32,853 nucleotides of DNA from Nocardioidaceae bacterium (lineage in GTDB: Bacteria > Actinomycetota > Actinomycetes > Propionibacteriales > Nocardioidaceae). Positions 1 through 7,644 of the stretch are shown one piece after another; the stretch's first letter is position 1, and every line of letters starts with the position of its first letter. The notes under the pieces are model-generated. The model saw only the letters and a program-made list of their open reading frames with translations. It was not told the origin of the DNA and made no database searches. Location of the stretch: contig JAURVT010000030.1 in the NCBI GenBank assembly GCA_030655315.1, positions 1 to 32,853 on the forward strand. The letters are read 5' to 3'. Both the position numbers and the translations under genes were made by a program.

Positions 1-730
1 CCTCGGCCGCGGCGGGGTCGGCGGCCGGACCGGCGGCGCGGCCGGCACCCCGGCGGGTCCGGGTGCGGGTGGGGGGCGTGACGGTCTCGGGAGCCTGGAA
101 CAGCGGCGCGGCGGCGGCCGCTGCTGCCTCGGCGGCGACGGCTGCCTCGGCCTCGGCGGTGGCGGCGGCCTCGATCGCGGCCTCCTCCTCCTCGTCGGAC
201 GCCGTCTCGGCCGGAGCCGGGTCGGTGGGCGCGGTCTCGGCGGCCGAGAACGGTGCGGCCAGCGGCGCCGCGGTGGGCCGCGACGCGCGACGTCGGCGGG
301 TGCTGGTGGTGACGACCGGAGCCTCCGCCGCGGGCTCCTCGACCGGGGCCTCGGCCACGGGGGTCTCGGCCACGGGGGTCTCGACGGCCGGCGTCTCGAC
401 CGCGGGAGCCTCGGCGGCCGGGGTCTCGGCGGGCGCCTCGTCGGGCACGGGCGCCTCGTCGGCCGGGGCGGCCTTGCGCTTGCGGGGGGTGGTGGCCTTC
501 TTCGCCGTCTTCTTGGCGGCGGCCTTCTTGGCGGTCTTCTTGGCCGGCGCCGCGGTCTCGGCCGGCGTCTCGGTGGTGTCGGCCGGCGCGTCGGGCGTGG
601 CGGCCGGCGGACCGGCGGGCCTCGAGACGGCGCGGCGGCGGGTGCGGACGGCCGGGGCGGGGGTCTCGGACGTGGGGTCCGGACCGCCGTCGGTGCCGTG
701 GGAGTCGGTGGTGGTGTCGTCGTCGAGCAC
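1..730 (-). CDS. rne: Ribonuclease E/G, N-terminal part (partial at window edge)
   Basis: Only the first ~243 codons are in the window; the catalytic S1/RNase E domain would lie beyond position 1. What is visible is a low-complexity N-terminal extension: an acidic start (MLDDDTTTDS), then basic Lys/Ala blocks (AKKTAKKAAAKKTAKK), then runs of VETP/VAETP/EAPA units, Arg-rich TRRRRASR, and Glu/Ala tracts. Actinobacterial RNase E proteins carry such disordered extensions, and the gene directly follows the TIGR03936 gene as is usual in these genomes, so the identity rests on context plus composition. The protein acts in mRNA turnover and rRNA/tRNA processing. I chose the GTG at 730 because GAGGAG sits 6 nt upstream; an in-frame GTG at 754 is an alternative. 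The plus strand is open across this stretch but its product is only an antisense image of the repeats. Confidence 0.7.
   Translation of the reverse strand, partial: MLDDDTTTDSHGTDGGPDPTSETPAPAVRTRRRAVSRPAGPPAATPDAPADTTETPAETAAPAKKTAKKAAAKKTAKKATTPRKRKAAPADEAPVPDEAPAETPAAEAPAVETPAVETPVAETPVAEAPVEEPAAEAPVVTTSTRRRRASRPTAAPLAAPFSAAETAPTDPAPAETASDEEEEAAIEAAATAEAEAAVAAEAAAAAAAPLFQAPETVTPPTRTRTRRGAGRAAGPAADPAAAE
336..470. repeat. 15-bp tandem repeat (VNTR-like) inside rne
   Basis: On the plus strand, units close to TCGGCCACGGGGGTC repeat with a 15-bp period; the copies at 351-365 and 366-380 are identical and flanking copies diverge by a few bases. On the coding (minus) strand each unit gives a pentapeptide of the VAETP/VETPA kind. 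Perfect adjacent copies suggest slippage could change the copy number without breaking the frame. Confidence 0.7.
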
Positions 731-844
731 GGTGCTCTCCTCGCCCCCGGGCACCGTTCCTGGTGCCGCACGGGAGCCTGTCGGGTGCCCGGCACGGCGG
801 CCCCGGAGGACCTCGTGCACGGACAGCAAGCCTGCGGAAGGTCT

Positions 845-859
845 CGGGGCGGCGCCCCG
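845..859. other. GC hairpin in the rne leader region
   Basis: CGGGGC (845-850) can pair with GCCCCG (854-859) across a 3-nt loop. It lies in the 240-bp gap between the TIGR03936 stop and the rne start, a region that would be the rne 5' untranslated leader if rne has its own promoter or is co-transcribed. A second small dyad, GCCTG-TCA-CAGGC, lies just further upstream in the transcript sense. In E. coli the rne leader mediates autoregulation; whether this one does is unknown. Confidence 0.25.
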
Positions 860-970
860 GTCCCTCGACGTCGCCCTCCGTTGCTGCCGGCCTGTCACAG
901 GCGGCCCGTGCACACCCGCCGCGGTCAGCGTCGTCGGCTCCGATCGACCCTGTAGGGCGTCAGCGGTGAC

Positions 971-1744
971 CTACGACGCGTCGCGGCCGGAGGCGAACGG
1001 ATCGCCGACCGTGCCGGTCCCGGCGTCGAGCGGGCCCTGGGCGAGGCGGTTCACGCGGGGCGTGACCGGCAGCTCGAGCCGCCCGACGGACCGGAGTCCG
1101 GCGAGGACATCGTCGGGTCGCACGGACGGCACGCCGTGTCGTACGACCAGGGTCAGTATCGCACACGACACGCCGTCGACGTCCCGGGACGCGCTGGACA
1201 GGCTCACCGTGGCGGCGCGGGCGTCGAACGTGCGCATGCCCTTCTTGCCCATCCGCTCGACCTCGACGGACGTCTCGGCCAGGAAGCGGTCGGCCGCCTC
1301 GCGGGCGTGGGAGAGGTCGACGCCCGGCAGCACCATCTCCCACACGCTCGCCTCGAGCAGGTCCGCGAGCGAGCCCGTCCCGGGCTCGGCGGGGACCACG
1401 CGCACCAGGTCGAGGTCGGGCGGCAGGGAGTCGTCGAGCCGTCCGCGCAGGTCGTCGGGATCGCAGACCTGCGTGAGCGCGACCTCGAGGTACTCGGCCT
1501 CGCTGGCCGCCCCCGTGGGGGCCGCGCCGGCGTACGAGATGCGCGGGTGCGGGCTGTAGCCCGAGGAGAACGCGATCGGGACGCCGGAGCGTCGGACGGC
1601 GCGCTCGAACGCCCGTCCGAAGTCGCGGTGGCTGATGAAGCGCAGGCGCCCCCGCTTCGTGTACTGCACGCGCAGCCGCTGCACGACCGGGAGCTGGGGG
1701 TTCGGCGCCTCGGGGTTGCCGGCGGTGCCGGGCGGGTGGGTCAC
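971..1744 (-). CDS. TIGR03936 family (DUF2344) radical SAM-associated protein
   Basis: A 257-residue protein with the family hallmark near the N-terminus: LRVQYTKRGRLRFISHRDFGR, followed by RAVRRSGVPIAFSSGYSPHPRISY (about residues 24-70). The molecular function of DUF2344 is not established. It is regularly found beside or fused to the B12-binding radical SAM protein TIGR03960 and upstream of rne, which suggests an RNA- or translation-related maturation role, but that is inference. Here TIGR03960 is 2.6 kb away at 4340-6301, separated by two unrelated genes. Start: GTG at 1744; there is no Shine-Dalgarno sequence, but a TAGGTT hexamer ends 7 nt before it, so a leaderless mRNA is likely. rne follows 240 bp downstream on the same strand. 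Confidence 0.88.
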   Translation of the reverse strand: MTHPPGTAGNPEAPNPQLPVVQRLRVQYTKRGRLRFISHRDFGRAFERAVRRSGVPIAFSSGYSPHPRISYAGAAPTGAASEAEYLEVALTQVCDPDDLRGRLDDSLPPDLDLVRVVPAEPGTGSLADLLEASVWEMVLPGVDLSHAREAADRFLAETSVEVERMGKKGMRTFDARAATVSLSSASRDVDGVSCAILTLVVRHGVPSVRPDDVLAGLRSVGRLELPVTPRVNRLAQGPLDAGTGTVGDPFASGRDAS

Positions 1745-1751
1745 GGCGACG

Positions 1752-1757
1752 AACCTA
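1752..1757 (-). promoter_or_regulatory. Candidate leaderless -10 box for the TIGR03936 gene
   Basis: TAGGTT on the minus strand, with 7 nt between it and the GTG at 1744. No Shine-Dalgarno sequence is present, so transcription would start at or next to the start codon. No convincing -35 is seen. Confidence 0.5.
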
Positions 1758-1775
1758 CCCGCCCGGCACCCGTGG

Positions 1776-3008
1776 TCACGACGCCAGCGCGGTGGCCCCG
1801 AGGTACCCGTTCGGGTCCAGCACGAACTTCTCGGCGACGCCGGAGTCGAACTGGGCGTAGCCCTGCGGCGCGTCCTGCAGCAGGATCGGGCGTGCGTTGA
1901 CGGCCTTGGCGATCTGCACGCGGTCGTGCAGGATCGCCATCATCAGGCCACGGTGGTACTTCATCACCGGGCACTGGCCGGTCGCCAGGGTGTGCGACTT
2001 GGCCCAGCCGAGCCCGAGCCGGATCGACAGCGAGCCCTCCTTGGCGGCGTCGTCGACGGCGCCGGGGTCGCCGGTCACGTAGAGCCCGGGGATGCCGAGC
2101 CCTCCGCCGGCGCGGGTCACGGTCATCAGCGAGTTGAGCACCGCGGCGGGCTGCTCCTCCCCCGACCCGGCACCGTGGCCACGGGCCTCGAAGCCCACGG
2201 CGTCGACGCCGCAGTCGACCTCGGGCGTGCCGAGCAGCTCGGCGATCTGGTCGCCCACGTCGCCCTTGGACACGTCGACGGTCTCGCAGCCGAAGCTGCG
2301 GGCCTGCGCGAGACGCTCCTCGTTCAGGTCGCCGACGATGACGACGGCCGCGCCGAGCAGCTGGGCCGACGCGGCGGCGGCGAGGCCGACGGGCCCGGCT
2401 CCCGCGACGTAGACCGTCGAGCCGACGCCGACACCGGCGGTGACGCAGCCGTGGAAGCCCGTCGGGAAGATGTCGGACAGCATCGTGAGGTCGAGGATCT
2501 TCTCGAGCGCCTGGTCCTTGTCGGGGAAGCGCAGGAGGTTCCAGTCGGCGTAGGGCACGGCGACGTACTGCGCCTGCCCGCCGACCCAGCCGCCCATGTC
2601 GACGTAGCCGTAGGCCGATCCCGGCCGCTCGGGGTTCACGTTCAGGCAGATGCCGGTGGCGCGCTCCTTGCAGTTGCGGCAGCGTCCGCACGAGATGTTG
2701 AAGGGCACCGACACCAGGTCGCCGACCTTCGTGAACTCGACCCCGGGGCCGACCTCGACGACCTCGCCGGTGATCTCGTGGCCGAGGATCAGCCCCTCGG
2801 GGGCGGTGGTGCGGCCGCGCACCATGTGCTGGTCGCTGCCGCAGATGTTGGTGGCGACGGTCTTGACGATCGCCGCGTGGGGCAGCTGACGTCCCACGTT
2901 GTCCGGGTTGACCCCGGGCCCGTCCTGGAGCTCGAAGGTCGGGTAGTCGATCTCCTGGACCTCGACCTTCCCCGCTCCGGCGTAGGCCACTGCACTGTTG
3001 CCGCTCAT
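1776..3008 (-). CDS. fdhA: Glutathione-independent formaldehyde dehydrogenase (zinc ADH family)
   Basis: A 410-residue medium-chain zinc dehydrogenase. Visible features are catalytic-zinc ligands in TNICGSDQH (Cys56) and LGHE (His77/Glu78), the structural-zinc cluster CGRCRNC...C (Cys107, 110, 113, 121), and a Rossmann motif VAGAGPVGLAAAA in the middle third. The long insert containing NVNPERPGSAYGYVDMGGW and the ending PNGYLGAT match the Pseudomonas putida-type formaldehyde dehydrogenase, which holds NAD tightly and oxidises formaldehyde (in some cases dismutating aldehydes) without glutathione. Length fits the family (~400). ATG at 3008 has AGGAGG 6 nt upstream. The gene is divergent from the MFS permease gene and lies between two genes usually adjacent to each other, so it may be a lineage-specific insertion. 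A related alcohol dehydrogenase with another aldehyde substrate cannot be excluded. Confidence 0.87.
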   Translation of the reverse strand: MSGNSAVAYAGAGKVEVQEIDYPTFELQDGPGVNPDNVGRQLPHAAIVKTVATNICGSDQHMVRGRTTAPEGLILGHEITGEVVEVGPGVEFTKVGDLVSVPFNISCGRCRNCKERATGICLNVNPERPGSAYGYVDMGGWVGGQAQYVAVPYADWNLLRFPDKDQALEKILDLTMLSDIFPTGFHGCVTAGVGVGSTVYVAGAGPVGLAAAASAQLLGAAVVIVGDLNEERLAQARSFGCETVDVSKGDVGDQIAELLGTPEVDCGVDAVGFEARGHGAGSGEEQPAAVLNSLMTVTRAGGGLGIPGLYVTGDPGAVDDAAKEGSLSIRLGLGWAKSHTLATGQCPVMKYHRGLMMAILHDRVQIAKAVNARPILLQDAPQGYAQFDSGVAEKFVLDPNGYLGATALAS

Positions 3009-3058
3009 CTGGTCCTCCTGCTGGTGGTCCGTGTGGTCCGAGTCACACCTGTCCCCCG

Positions 3059-3087
3059 ACCGTAGGCACCGACCCACCGCGCCACAA
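3059..3087 (-). promoter_or_regulatory. Candidate sigma-70-type promoter for fdhA
   Basis: On the minus strand TTGTGG (3082-3087) and TACGGT (3059-3064) are separated by 17 bp, about 50 bp upstream of the fdhA ATG, leaving a leader that includes the strong AGGAGG ribosome-binding site. This lies in the 121-bp divergent gap shared with the MFS gene. Confidence 0.5.
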
Positions 3088-3129
3088 CCCGAGACCCGGG
3101 GCGCGGACGTCGTCTGCCAGATTGGTTCG

Positions 3130-4338
3130 GTGAGCACCGCAACCGACCGCCCCGCCGCGTCCTCGACCCGCACCGGACGGGTCGTCGTCCTCGTCGCCGT
3201 CGTGCTCCTCGCGGCCAACCTGCGCGCGTCGGTGGGCAGCCTCGGCGTGCTCCTGACGACGGTGCGCGACGACCTCGGCATGTCGACGACCGTCGGCGGC
3301 GTGCTCACCACGCTCCCCGTGCTGTGCTTCGCGGTCTTCGGCGCGGTGAGCGGCGACGTCGCCCGGCGGGTGGGCCTGCACCGCACGGTGGCGGCGTCGA
3401 TGGCGCTCGTGGTGGTCGGCCTCGCGGGGCGGGCCGCGGTCGACACGACTCCCCTGTTCCTGCTGCTGTCCGGGATCGCGCTGGCCGGCGGCGCGGTGGG
3501 CAACGTGCTGCTGCCGGCCCTGGCCAAGGAGCACTTCCCCGACCGGCTCGGCCTGGTCAGCTCGATCTACGGCGCCACGCTGCTGGGCGGCGCGGCCGTC
3601 TCGTCGTGGACGAGCGTCCCGATCGCCGACGCGTTCGGCAGCTGGCGGGCCGGGCTGGCGGCATGGGCCGTGCTCGCCGCGGTGACGCTGGTGCCGTGGC
3701 TGGCGCTCAGCCTGCGCGACGTCCGGGCCGACCTCGCGGCGGCCCGCTACCCCCTGTCACGCGTCGCGCGCTCCCCGCTGGCGTGGGTGATGGGCCTGTT
3801 CTTCGCGGCGCAGTCGGCGCAGGCCTACGCGCAGTTCGGCTGGTTCCCCGAGATCCTGGGTGACGCCGGCATCGGCGCGGGCGAGGCCGCGCTCGTCCAG
3901 GGCGTGATCTTCGGCGTCGGCATCCCGACAACCCTGGCCCTGCCCGTGATCATGCGCCGCCTCGGCGACCGTCCGGTGCTGCCGCTGGTGTTCGGCACGG
4001 TGACGGTGGTCGGGTGGGCCGGCGTCCTGCTCGTCCCGACGGCCGCGCCGTGGCTGTGGGCCGCGCTGCTCGGCGTGGGCGGTGCCGCGTTCACCTGGGT
4101 GCTCGCGATGCTCGGCATCAAGTCGCGCACGGCCGCCGGGACCGCCGGGCTGTCCAGCTTCGTGCAGGGACTGGGCTACCTCCTGGCCGCGGTGGGCCCC
4201 TTCGGCACCGGCTTCCTGCACGACGTCACCGGCTCGTGGTCGACGCCGATCGTCGTCCTGATGGTGATCGCCGTGGTCATGGCGGTGCTGGGCGTCCTGA
4301 TCTGCCGCAGCGCCCCATTCGAGGACGACCTGCGCTGA
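3130..4338 (+). CDS. MFS transporter, CynX/NimT family
   Basis: A 402-residue integral membrane protein with about 12 hydrophobic helices. The N-terminal sequence VVVLVAVVLLAANLRASVGSLGVLL and the cytoplasmic-loop motif GDVARRVGLHR after helix 2 are typical of the CynX/NimT (cyanate / 2-nitroimidazole) branch of the major facilitator superfamily. Substrates of this branch are poorly defined, so I assign none. Start: GTG at 3130; there is no Shine-Dalgarno sequence, but a weak -10-like CAGATT ends 6 nt upstream, consistent with a leaderless message. Divergent from fdhA with a 121-bp shared gap, and convergent with the radical SAM gene, whose stop lies 1 bp beyond this TGA. The shared control region may link it to fdhA, for example for efflux or uptake of a small metabolite, but that is inference. 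Confidence 0.85.
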   Translation: MSTATDRPAASSTRTGRVVVLVAVVLLAANLRASVGSLGVLLTTVRDDLGMSTTVGGVLTTLPVLCFAVFGAVSGDVARRVGLHRTVAASMALVVVGLAGRAAVDTTPLFLLLSGIALAGGAVGNVLLPALAKEHFPDRLGLVSSIYGATLLGGAAVSSWTSVPIADAFGSWRAGLAAWAVLAAVTLVPWLALSLRDVRADLAAARYPLSRVARSPLAWVMGLFFAAQSAQAYAQFGWFPEILGDAGIGAGEAALVQGVIFGVGIPTTLALPVIMRRLGDRPVLPLVFGTVTVVGWAGVLLVPTAAPWLWAALLGVGGAAFTWVLAMLGIKSRTAAGTAGLSSFVQGLGYLLAAVGPFGTGFLHDVTGSWSTPIVVLMVIAVVMAVLGVLICRSAPFEDDLR

Positions 4339-4339
4339 G

Positions 4340-6301
4340 CTAGGACGTCCCCGCGATCGGGAGCAGCGTCCGACCGGTGGGGCCGACCTGGATCTCGGTG
4401 TCCATCTGCGGGCACACGCCGCAGTCGAAGCACGGCGTCCAGCGGCAGTCCTCGACCTCGATGGCGCCGTCGGGCTCGAGGGCGTCCTGCCAGTCCTCCC
4501 AGAGCCAGTCGCGGTCGAGCCCTGCGTCGAGGTGGTCCCAGGCGAGCACCTCGGCGTAGTCGCGCTCGCGGACGGTGTACCAGTCGAGGTCGACGGGCTC
4601 GTCGGCCAGCGCCGTCTCGCACGCGCGCGCCCAGCGGTCGTAGGAGAAGTGCTCGCTCCAGCCGTCGAGTCGCTGGCCGTCGCGCCAGGCCGCCTCGATG
4701 ACGCGGCCGACGCGACGGTCGCCGCGTGACAGCAGTCCCTCGATCGCGCCGGGCTTGCCGTCGTGGTAGCGGAAGCCGATCGAGCGGCCGTACTTCTTGT
4801 CGGCCCGGACCGAGTCGCGCAGCTTCTGCAGGCGCGCGTCGGTGGTCTCGTGGTCGAGCTGGCTGGCCCACTGGAACGGCGTGTGCGGCTTGGGCACGAA
4901 CCCGCCGATCGAGACGGTGCAGCGGATGTCCTTGCGGCCGGACACCTCGCGGCCGGTCTCGATGACGCGCCGCGCGAGCTCGCCGATCTGCATGACGTCC
5001 TCGTCGGTCTCGGTGGGCAGGCCGCACATGAAGTACAGCTTCACCTGGCGCCAGCCGTGCGAGTACGCGGCGGCGACCGTCTGGATCAGGTCGTCCTCGG
5101 TGACCATCTTGTTGATCACCTTGCGCAGCCGCTCGCTGCCGCCCTCGGGCGCGAACGTGAGGCCCGAGCGACGTCCGTTGCGGCTGAACTCGTTGGCCAG
5201 CGTGATGTTGAAGGCGTCGACGCGGGTGGACGGCAGCGAGAGCGACGTGTTGGTGCCCTCGTAGCGGTCGCCGAGGCCCTTGGCGACCTCGCCGATCTCG
5301 GAGTGGTCGGCGCTCGAGAGCGAGAGCAGGCCCACCTCCTCGAACCCGGTCTTCTCCAGGCCGTTCTTCACCATCTCGCCGATGCCGGTGATGCTGCGCT
5401 CGCGCACCGGGCGGGTGATCATCCCGGCCTGGCAGAAGCGGCAGCCGCGCGTGCAGCCGCGGAAGATCTCCACCGAGAAGCGCTCGTGCACGGTCTCGGC
5501 GAGCGGGACCAGCGGCGTCTTGGGGTACGGCCAGGCGTCGAGGTCCATCAGGGTGTGCTTGGCGACGCGCCACGGCACCCCGGGGCGGTTGGGCACCACG
5601 CGCTGGATGCGGCCGTCGGGCAGGTAGGTCACGTCGTAGAACTTGGGGACGTAGACGCCGCCGGACTTCGCCAGGCGCAGCAGCACCTCGTCGCGTCCGC
5701 CGGGGCAGCCCTCGTCCTTCCACTCGCGGACCACGTCGCTGACGGCGAGCACGATCTGCTCCCCGTCGCCGAGCACCGCGGCGTCGATGAAGTCCGAGAC
5801 GGGCTCGGGGTTGAAGGCGGCGTGCCCGCCGGCGAGGACGATCGGGTCCTCGTCGGTGCGGTCGACCGCGTGCATCGGGATGCCCGCGAGGTCGAGCGCC
5901 GTCAGGAGGTTGGTGTAGCCGAGCTCGGTGGCGAACGAGACGCCGAGCAGGTCGAACGCACGGACCGGACGGTGCCCGTCGACGGTGAACTGCGGGATCG
6001 CGTGCTCGCGCATCACCGCCTCCATGTCGGGGAACACCGCGTAGGTGCGCTCGGCGAGGAGCCAGTCCCGCTCGTTGAGGATCTCGTAGAGGATCTGCAC
6101 GCCCTGGTTGGGCAGGCCGACCTCGTAGGCGTCGGGGTACATGAGCGCCCACCGCACCCGGGCGCTCCCCCACTCCTTGACCGTGGAGTTCAGCTCGCCG
6201 CCCACGTACTGGATCGGCTTGCCCACGCCGGGCAGGAGGGGCTCGAGCCGCGGGAAGAGCGACGCGGGCTCCGGGGACGTCTCGACCGCTGCGATACCCA
6301 T
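4340..6301 (-). CDS. TIGR03960 family B12-binding domain radical SAM protein
   Basis: A 653-residue protein. The N-terminal half holds a B12-binding-like domain (YVGGELNSTVKEW, DAYEVGLPNQGVQILYEILN, and VLAGGHAAFNPEP near residues 165-180). The radical SAM core follows with the [4Fe-4S] motif Cys283-x3-Cys287-x2-Cys290 in RGCTRGCRFCQAG, and GLTFAPEGGSERLR further on. The C-terminus has extra cysteines in CRWTPCFDCGVCPQ, possibly another iron-sulfur site. The reaction is not established; the family travels with DUF2344/TIGR03936 and rne. ATG at 6301 has no Shine-Dalgarno sequence; TACCCT ends 7 nt before it, suggesting a leaderless transcript. Its stop is 1 bp from that of the convergent MFS gene. 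The separation from its usual partner TIGR03936 is unusual. Confidence 0.9.
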   Translation of the reverse strand: MGIAAVETSPEPASLFPRLEPLLPGVGKPIQYVGGELNSTVKEWGSARVRWALMYPDAYEVGLPNQGVQILYEILNERDWLLAERTYAVFPDMEAVMREHAIPQFTVDGHRPVRAFDLLGVSFATELGYTNLLTALDLAGIPMHAVDRTDEDPIVLAGGHAAFNPEPVSDFIDAAVLGDGEQIVLAVSDVVREWKDEGCPGGRDEVLLRLAKSGGVYVPKFYDVTYLPDGRIQRVVPNRPGVPWRVAKHTLMDLDAWPYPKTPLVPLAETVHERFSVEIFRGCTRGCRFCQAGMITRPVRERSITGIGEMVKNGLEKTGFEEVGLLSLSSADHSEIGEVAKGLGDRYEGTNTSLSLPSTRVDAFNITLANEFSRNGRRSGLTFAPEGGSERLRKVINKMVTEDDLIQTVAAAYSHGWRQVKLYFMCGLPTETDEDVMQIGELARRVIETGREVSGRKDIRCTVSIGGFVPKPHTPFQWASQLDHETTDARLQKLRDSVRADKKYGRSIGFRYHDGKPGAIEGLLSRGDRRVGRVIEAAWRDGQRLDGWSEHFSYDRWARACETALADEPVDLDWYTVRERDYAEVLAWDHLDAGLDRDWLWEDWQDALEPDGAIEVEDCRWTPCFDCGVCPQMDTEIQVGPTGRTLLPIAGTS

Positions 6302-6308
6302 GCGCCCC

Positions 6309-6314
6309 AGGGTA
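6309..6314 (-). promoter_or_regulatory. Candidate leaderless -10 box for the TIGR03960 gene
   Basis: TACCCT on the minus strand, 7 nt before the ATG at 6301. It sits next to the dyad repeats at 6331-6415. No clear -35 element is seen. Confidence 0.4.
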
Positions 6315-6330
6315 GGTCGTCCCGCCCGCC

Positions 6331-6415
6331 CGGCGGTGCCTCACCCACCACCGGCTCGGCGCGGCGGTGCCCCACCCACCACCTCGACCCCGAGAGTGGT
6401 GGCTCACGCACCGCG
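6331..6415. repeat. Intergenic dyad repeat cluster (GCGGTGC-N5-CCACCAC)
   Basis: Two direct copies of a 22-bp unit, 6331-6352 and 6362-6383, differ at one base (31-bp period). A third, inverted copy at 6396-6415 reads GTGGTGG-CTCAC-GCACCGC. Copies 1 and 3 have complementary 7-bp outer and inner arms (GCGGTGC/GCACCGC and CCACCAC/GTGGTGG), so a large interrupted hairpin is possible. The cluster fills most of the 125-bp gap between rodA and the TIGR03960 gene, both on the minus strand, and may end rodA transcription or be an interspersed repeat. Confidence 0.6.
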
Positions 6416-6426
6416 GGCCGGGAACC

Positions 6427-7644
6427 TCAGAACCGGGACCGCTCCAGGCGGGTGCGGACGACGGGGCCGGAGCCGGAGGGGCGGACGGCGCCGCTGCGGC
6501 GGTGGATGGAGAGGAGCAGGCCGACGGCCATGAGGGTGGCGAACATCGAGGTTCCGCCGTAGGACACCAGGGGCAGCGGGACGCCGGTGACGGGCATGAT
6601 GCCGAGGCACATGCCGATGTTCTGGAAGGCCTGGAACCCGAACCAGCAGCAGACGCCGACGGCGGCGAGCTGGCCGAACAGGTCGGCGGACCGGCGGGCG
6701 ATGAGCAGGGCGCGCCAGAGCACGATCGCGACGAGGACGATGATCGCGCCGGCCCCGAGGAGGCCGAGCTCCTCGCCCGCGACGGTGAAGACGAAGTCGG
6801 TGTGCTGCTCGGGCACGAAGCCCGCCTGGGTCTGCGACCCGTGGAACAGTCCCTGCCCGGTGACGCCGCCGTTGCCGATGGCGATGCGTGCCTGGATCGT
6901 GTTGTAGCCGGCGCCGCGCGGGTCGAGGGACGGGTCGGTGAAGGCCTGGAACCGCAGCAGCTGGTACTCCTTCAGCACCCCCGTCGTGATCGCCACGGCG
7001 ACGACGGTGACCGCGCCCGCGGCCAGCGCGAGCATCCAGCGGCGCCGCGTCCCGGCCATCGCCAGGACGCCGACCACGATCGCGGTCATCACCATCAGGG
7101 TGCCGAGGTCGGGCTGGCCGAGGATGAGCAGCGCGGGGACGGCGGCGATGCCGAGCACCGGCAGCAGGTCGGAGTCCTTCATGCCGGTGCGCAGGCCGGC
7201 CTCGGTGCGCTCGGCGAGCACGAGCGCCATGCCGCAGACGACGCCCAGCTTGGCGAACTCCGCCGGCTGCAGGGAGAGCCCGCCGAGCAGCAGCCAGGAG
7301 TGCGAGCCGTTGATCGTGGCCCCGACGCCGGGGATGAAGACGCAGAGCAGCCCGACGATCGAGCCGGTGTAGATGATCGGCGCCCAGAGCCGGATCTGGC
7401 GGTGGTCGGTGCGCGCGACGAGCCAGCCCAGGACCGCGCCGATCGCGATGTTGACGCCGTGGCGCTGGAGGTAGGCGGTGCCGTCGCCCCCCGTGAGGTC
7501 CTCGCGGGACTGCGTGGCCGACCACACGAGCAGCGAGCCGACGACCAGCAGGGCCCCCACCGCGCCGATGAGCCACCAGTCGGTGCCGGCCCAGGCGCGC
7601 AGGCCCCGGGGCCGCCGCGGCGGCGGCGTGACGAGCGCGCTCAC
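6427..7644 (-). CDS. rodA: Peptidoglycan polymerase RodA (SEDS family)
   Basis: A 405-residue, very hydrophobic protein with about 10 membrane helices. Family signatures include GSLLVWSATQS after the first helix, INGSHSWLLLGGLSLQPAEFAKLGVV in the middle, NTIQARIAIGNGGVTGQGLFHGSQTQAGFVPEQHTDFVFTVAGEE, and the C-terminal PVTGVPLPLVSYGGTS motif that marks FtsW/RodA/SpoVE proteins. RodA is the glycosyltransferase of the elongation complex and acts with its cognate class B PBP on lipid II at the outer membrane face. Its ATG overlaps the mrdA stop by 4 bp, so the two are translationally coupled. As the last gene of the mreBCD-mrdA-rodA cluster it is assigned RodA, not FtsW, which in actinobacteria usually lies in the division/cell-wall (dcw) cluster. 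Confidence 0.93.
   Translation of the reverse strand: MSALVTPPPRRPRGLRAWAGTDWWLIGAVGALLVVGSLLVWSATQSREDLTGGDGTAYLQRHGVNIAIGAVLGWLVARTDHRQIRLWAPIIYTGSIVGLLCVFIPGVGATINGSHSWLLLGGLSLQPAEFAKLGVVCGMALVLAERTEAGLRTGMKDSDLLPVLGIAAVPALLILGQPDLGTLMVMTAIVVGVLAMAGTRRRWMLALAAGAVTVVAVAITTGVLKEYQLLRFQAFTDPSLDPRGAGYNTIQARIAIGNGGVTGQGLFHGSQTQAGFVPEQHTDFVFTVAGEELGLLGAGAIIVLVAIVLWRALLIARRSADLFGQLAAVGVCCWFGFQAFQNIGMCLGIMPVTGVPLPLVSYGGTSMFATLMAVGLLLSIHRRSGAVRPSGSGPVVRTRLERSRF

Noticed and set aside
63-1559. Plus-strand 498-codon frame rich in Ala/Ser/Val opposite rne and TIGR03936
   Set aside because: No start signal and no recognisable domain; it is the complement of the repetitive rne N-terminus and the TIGR03936 gene.
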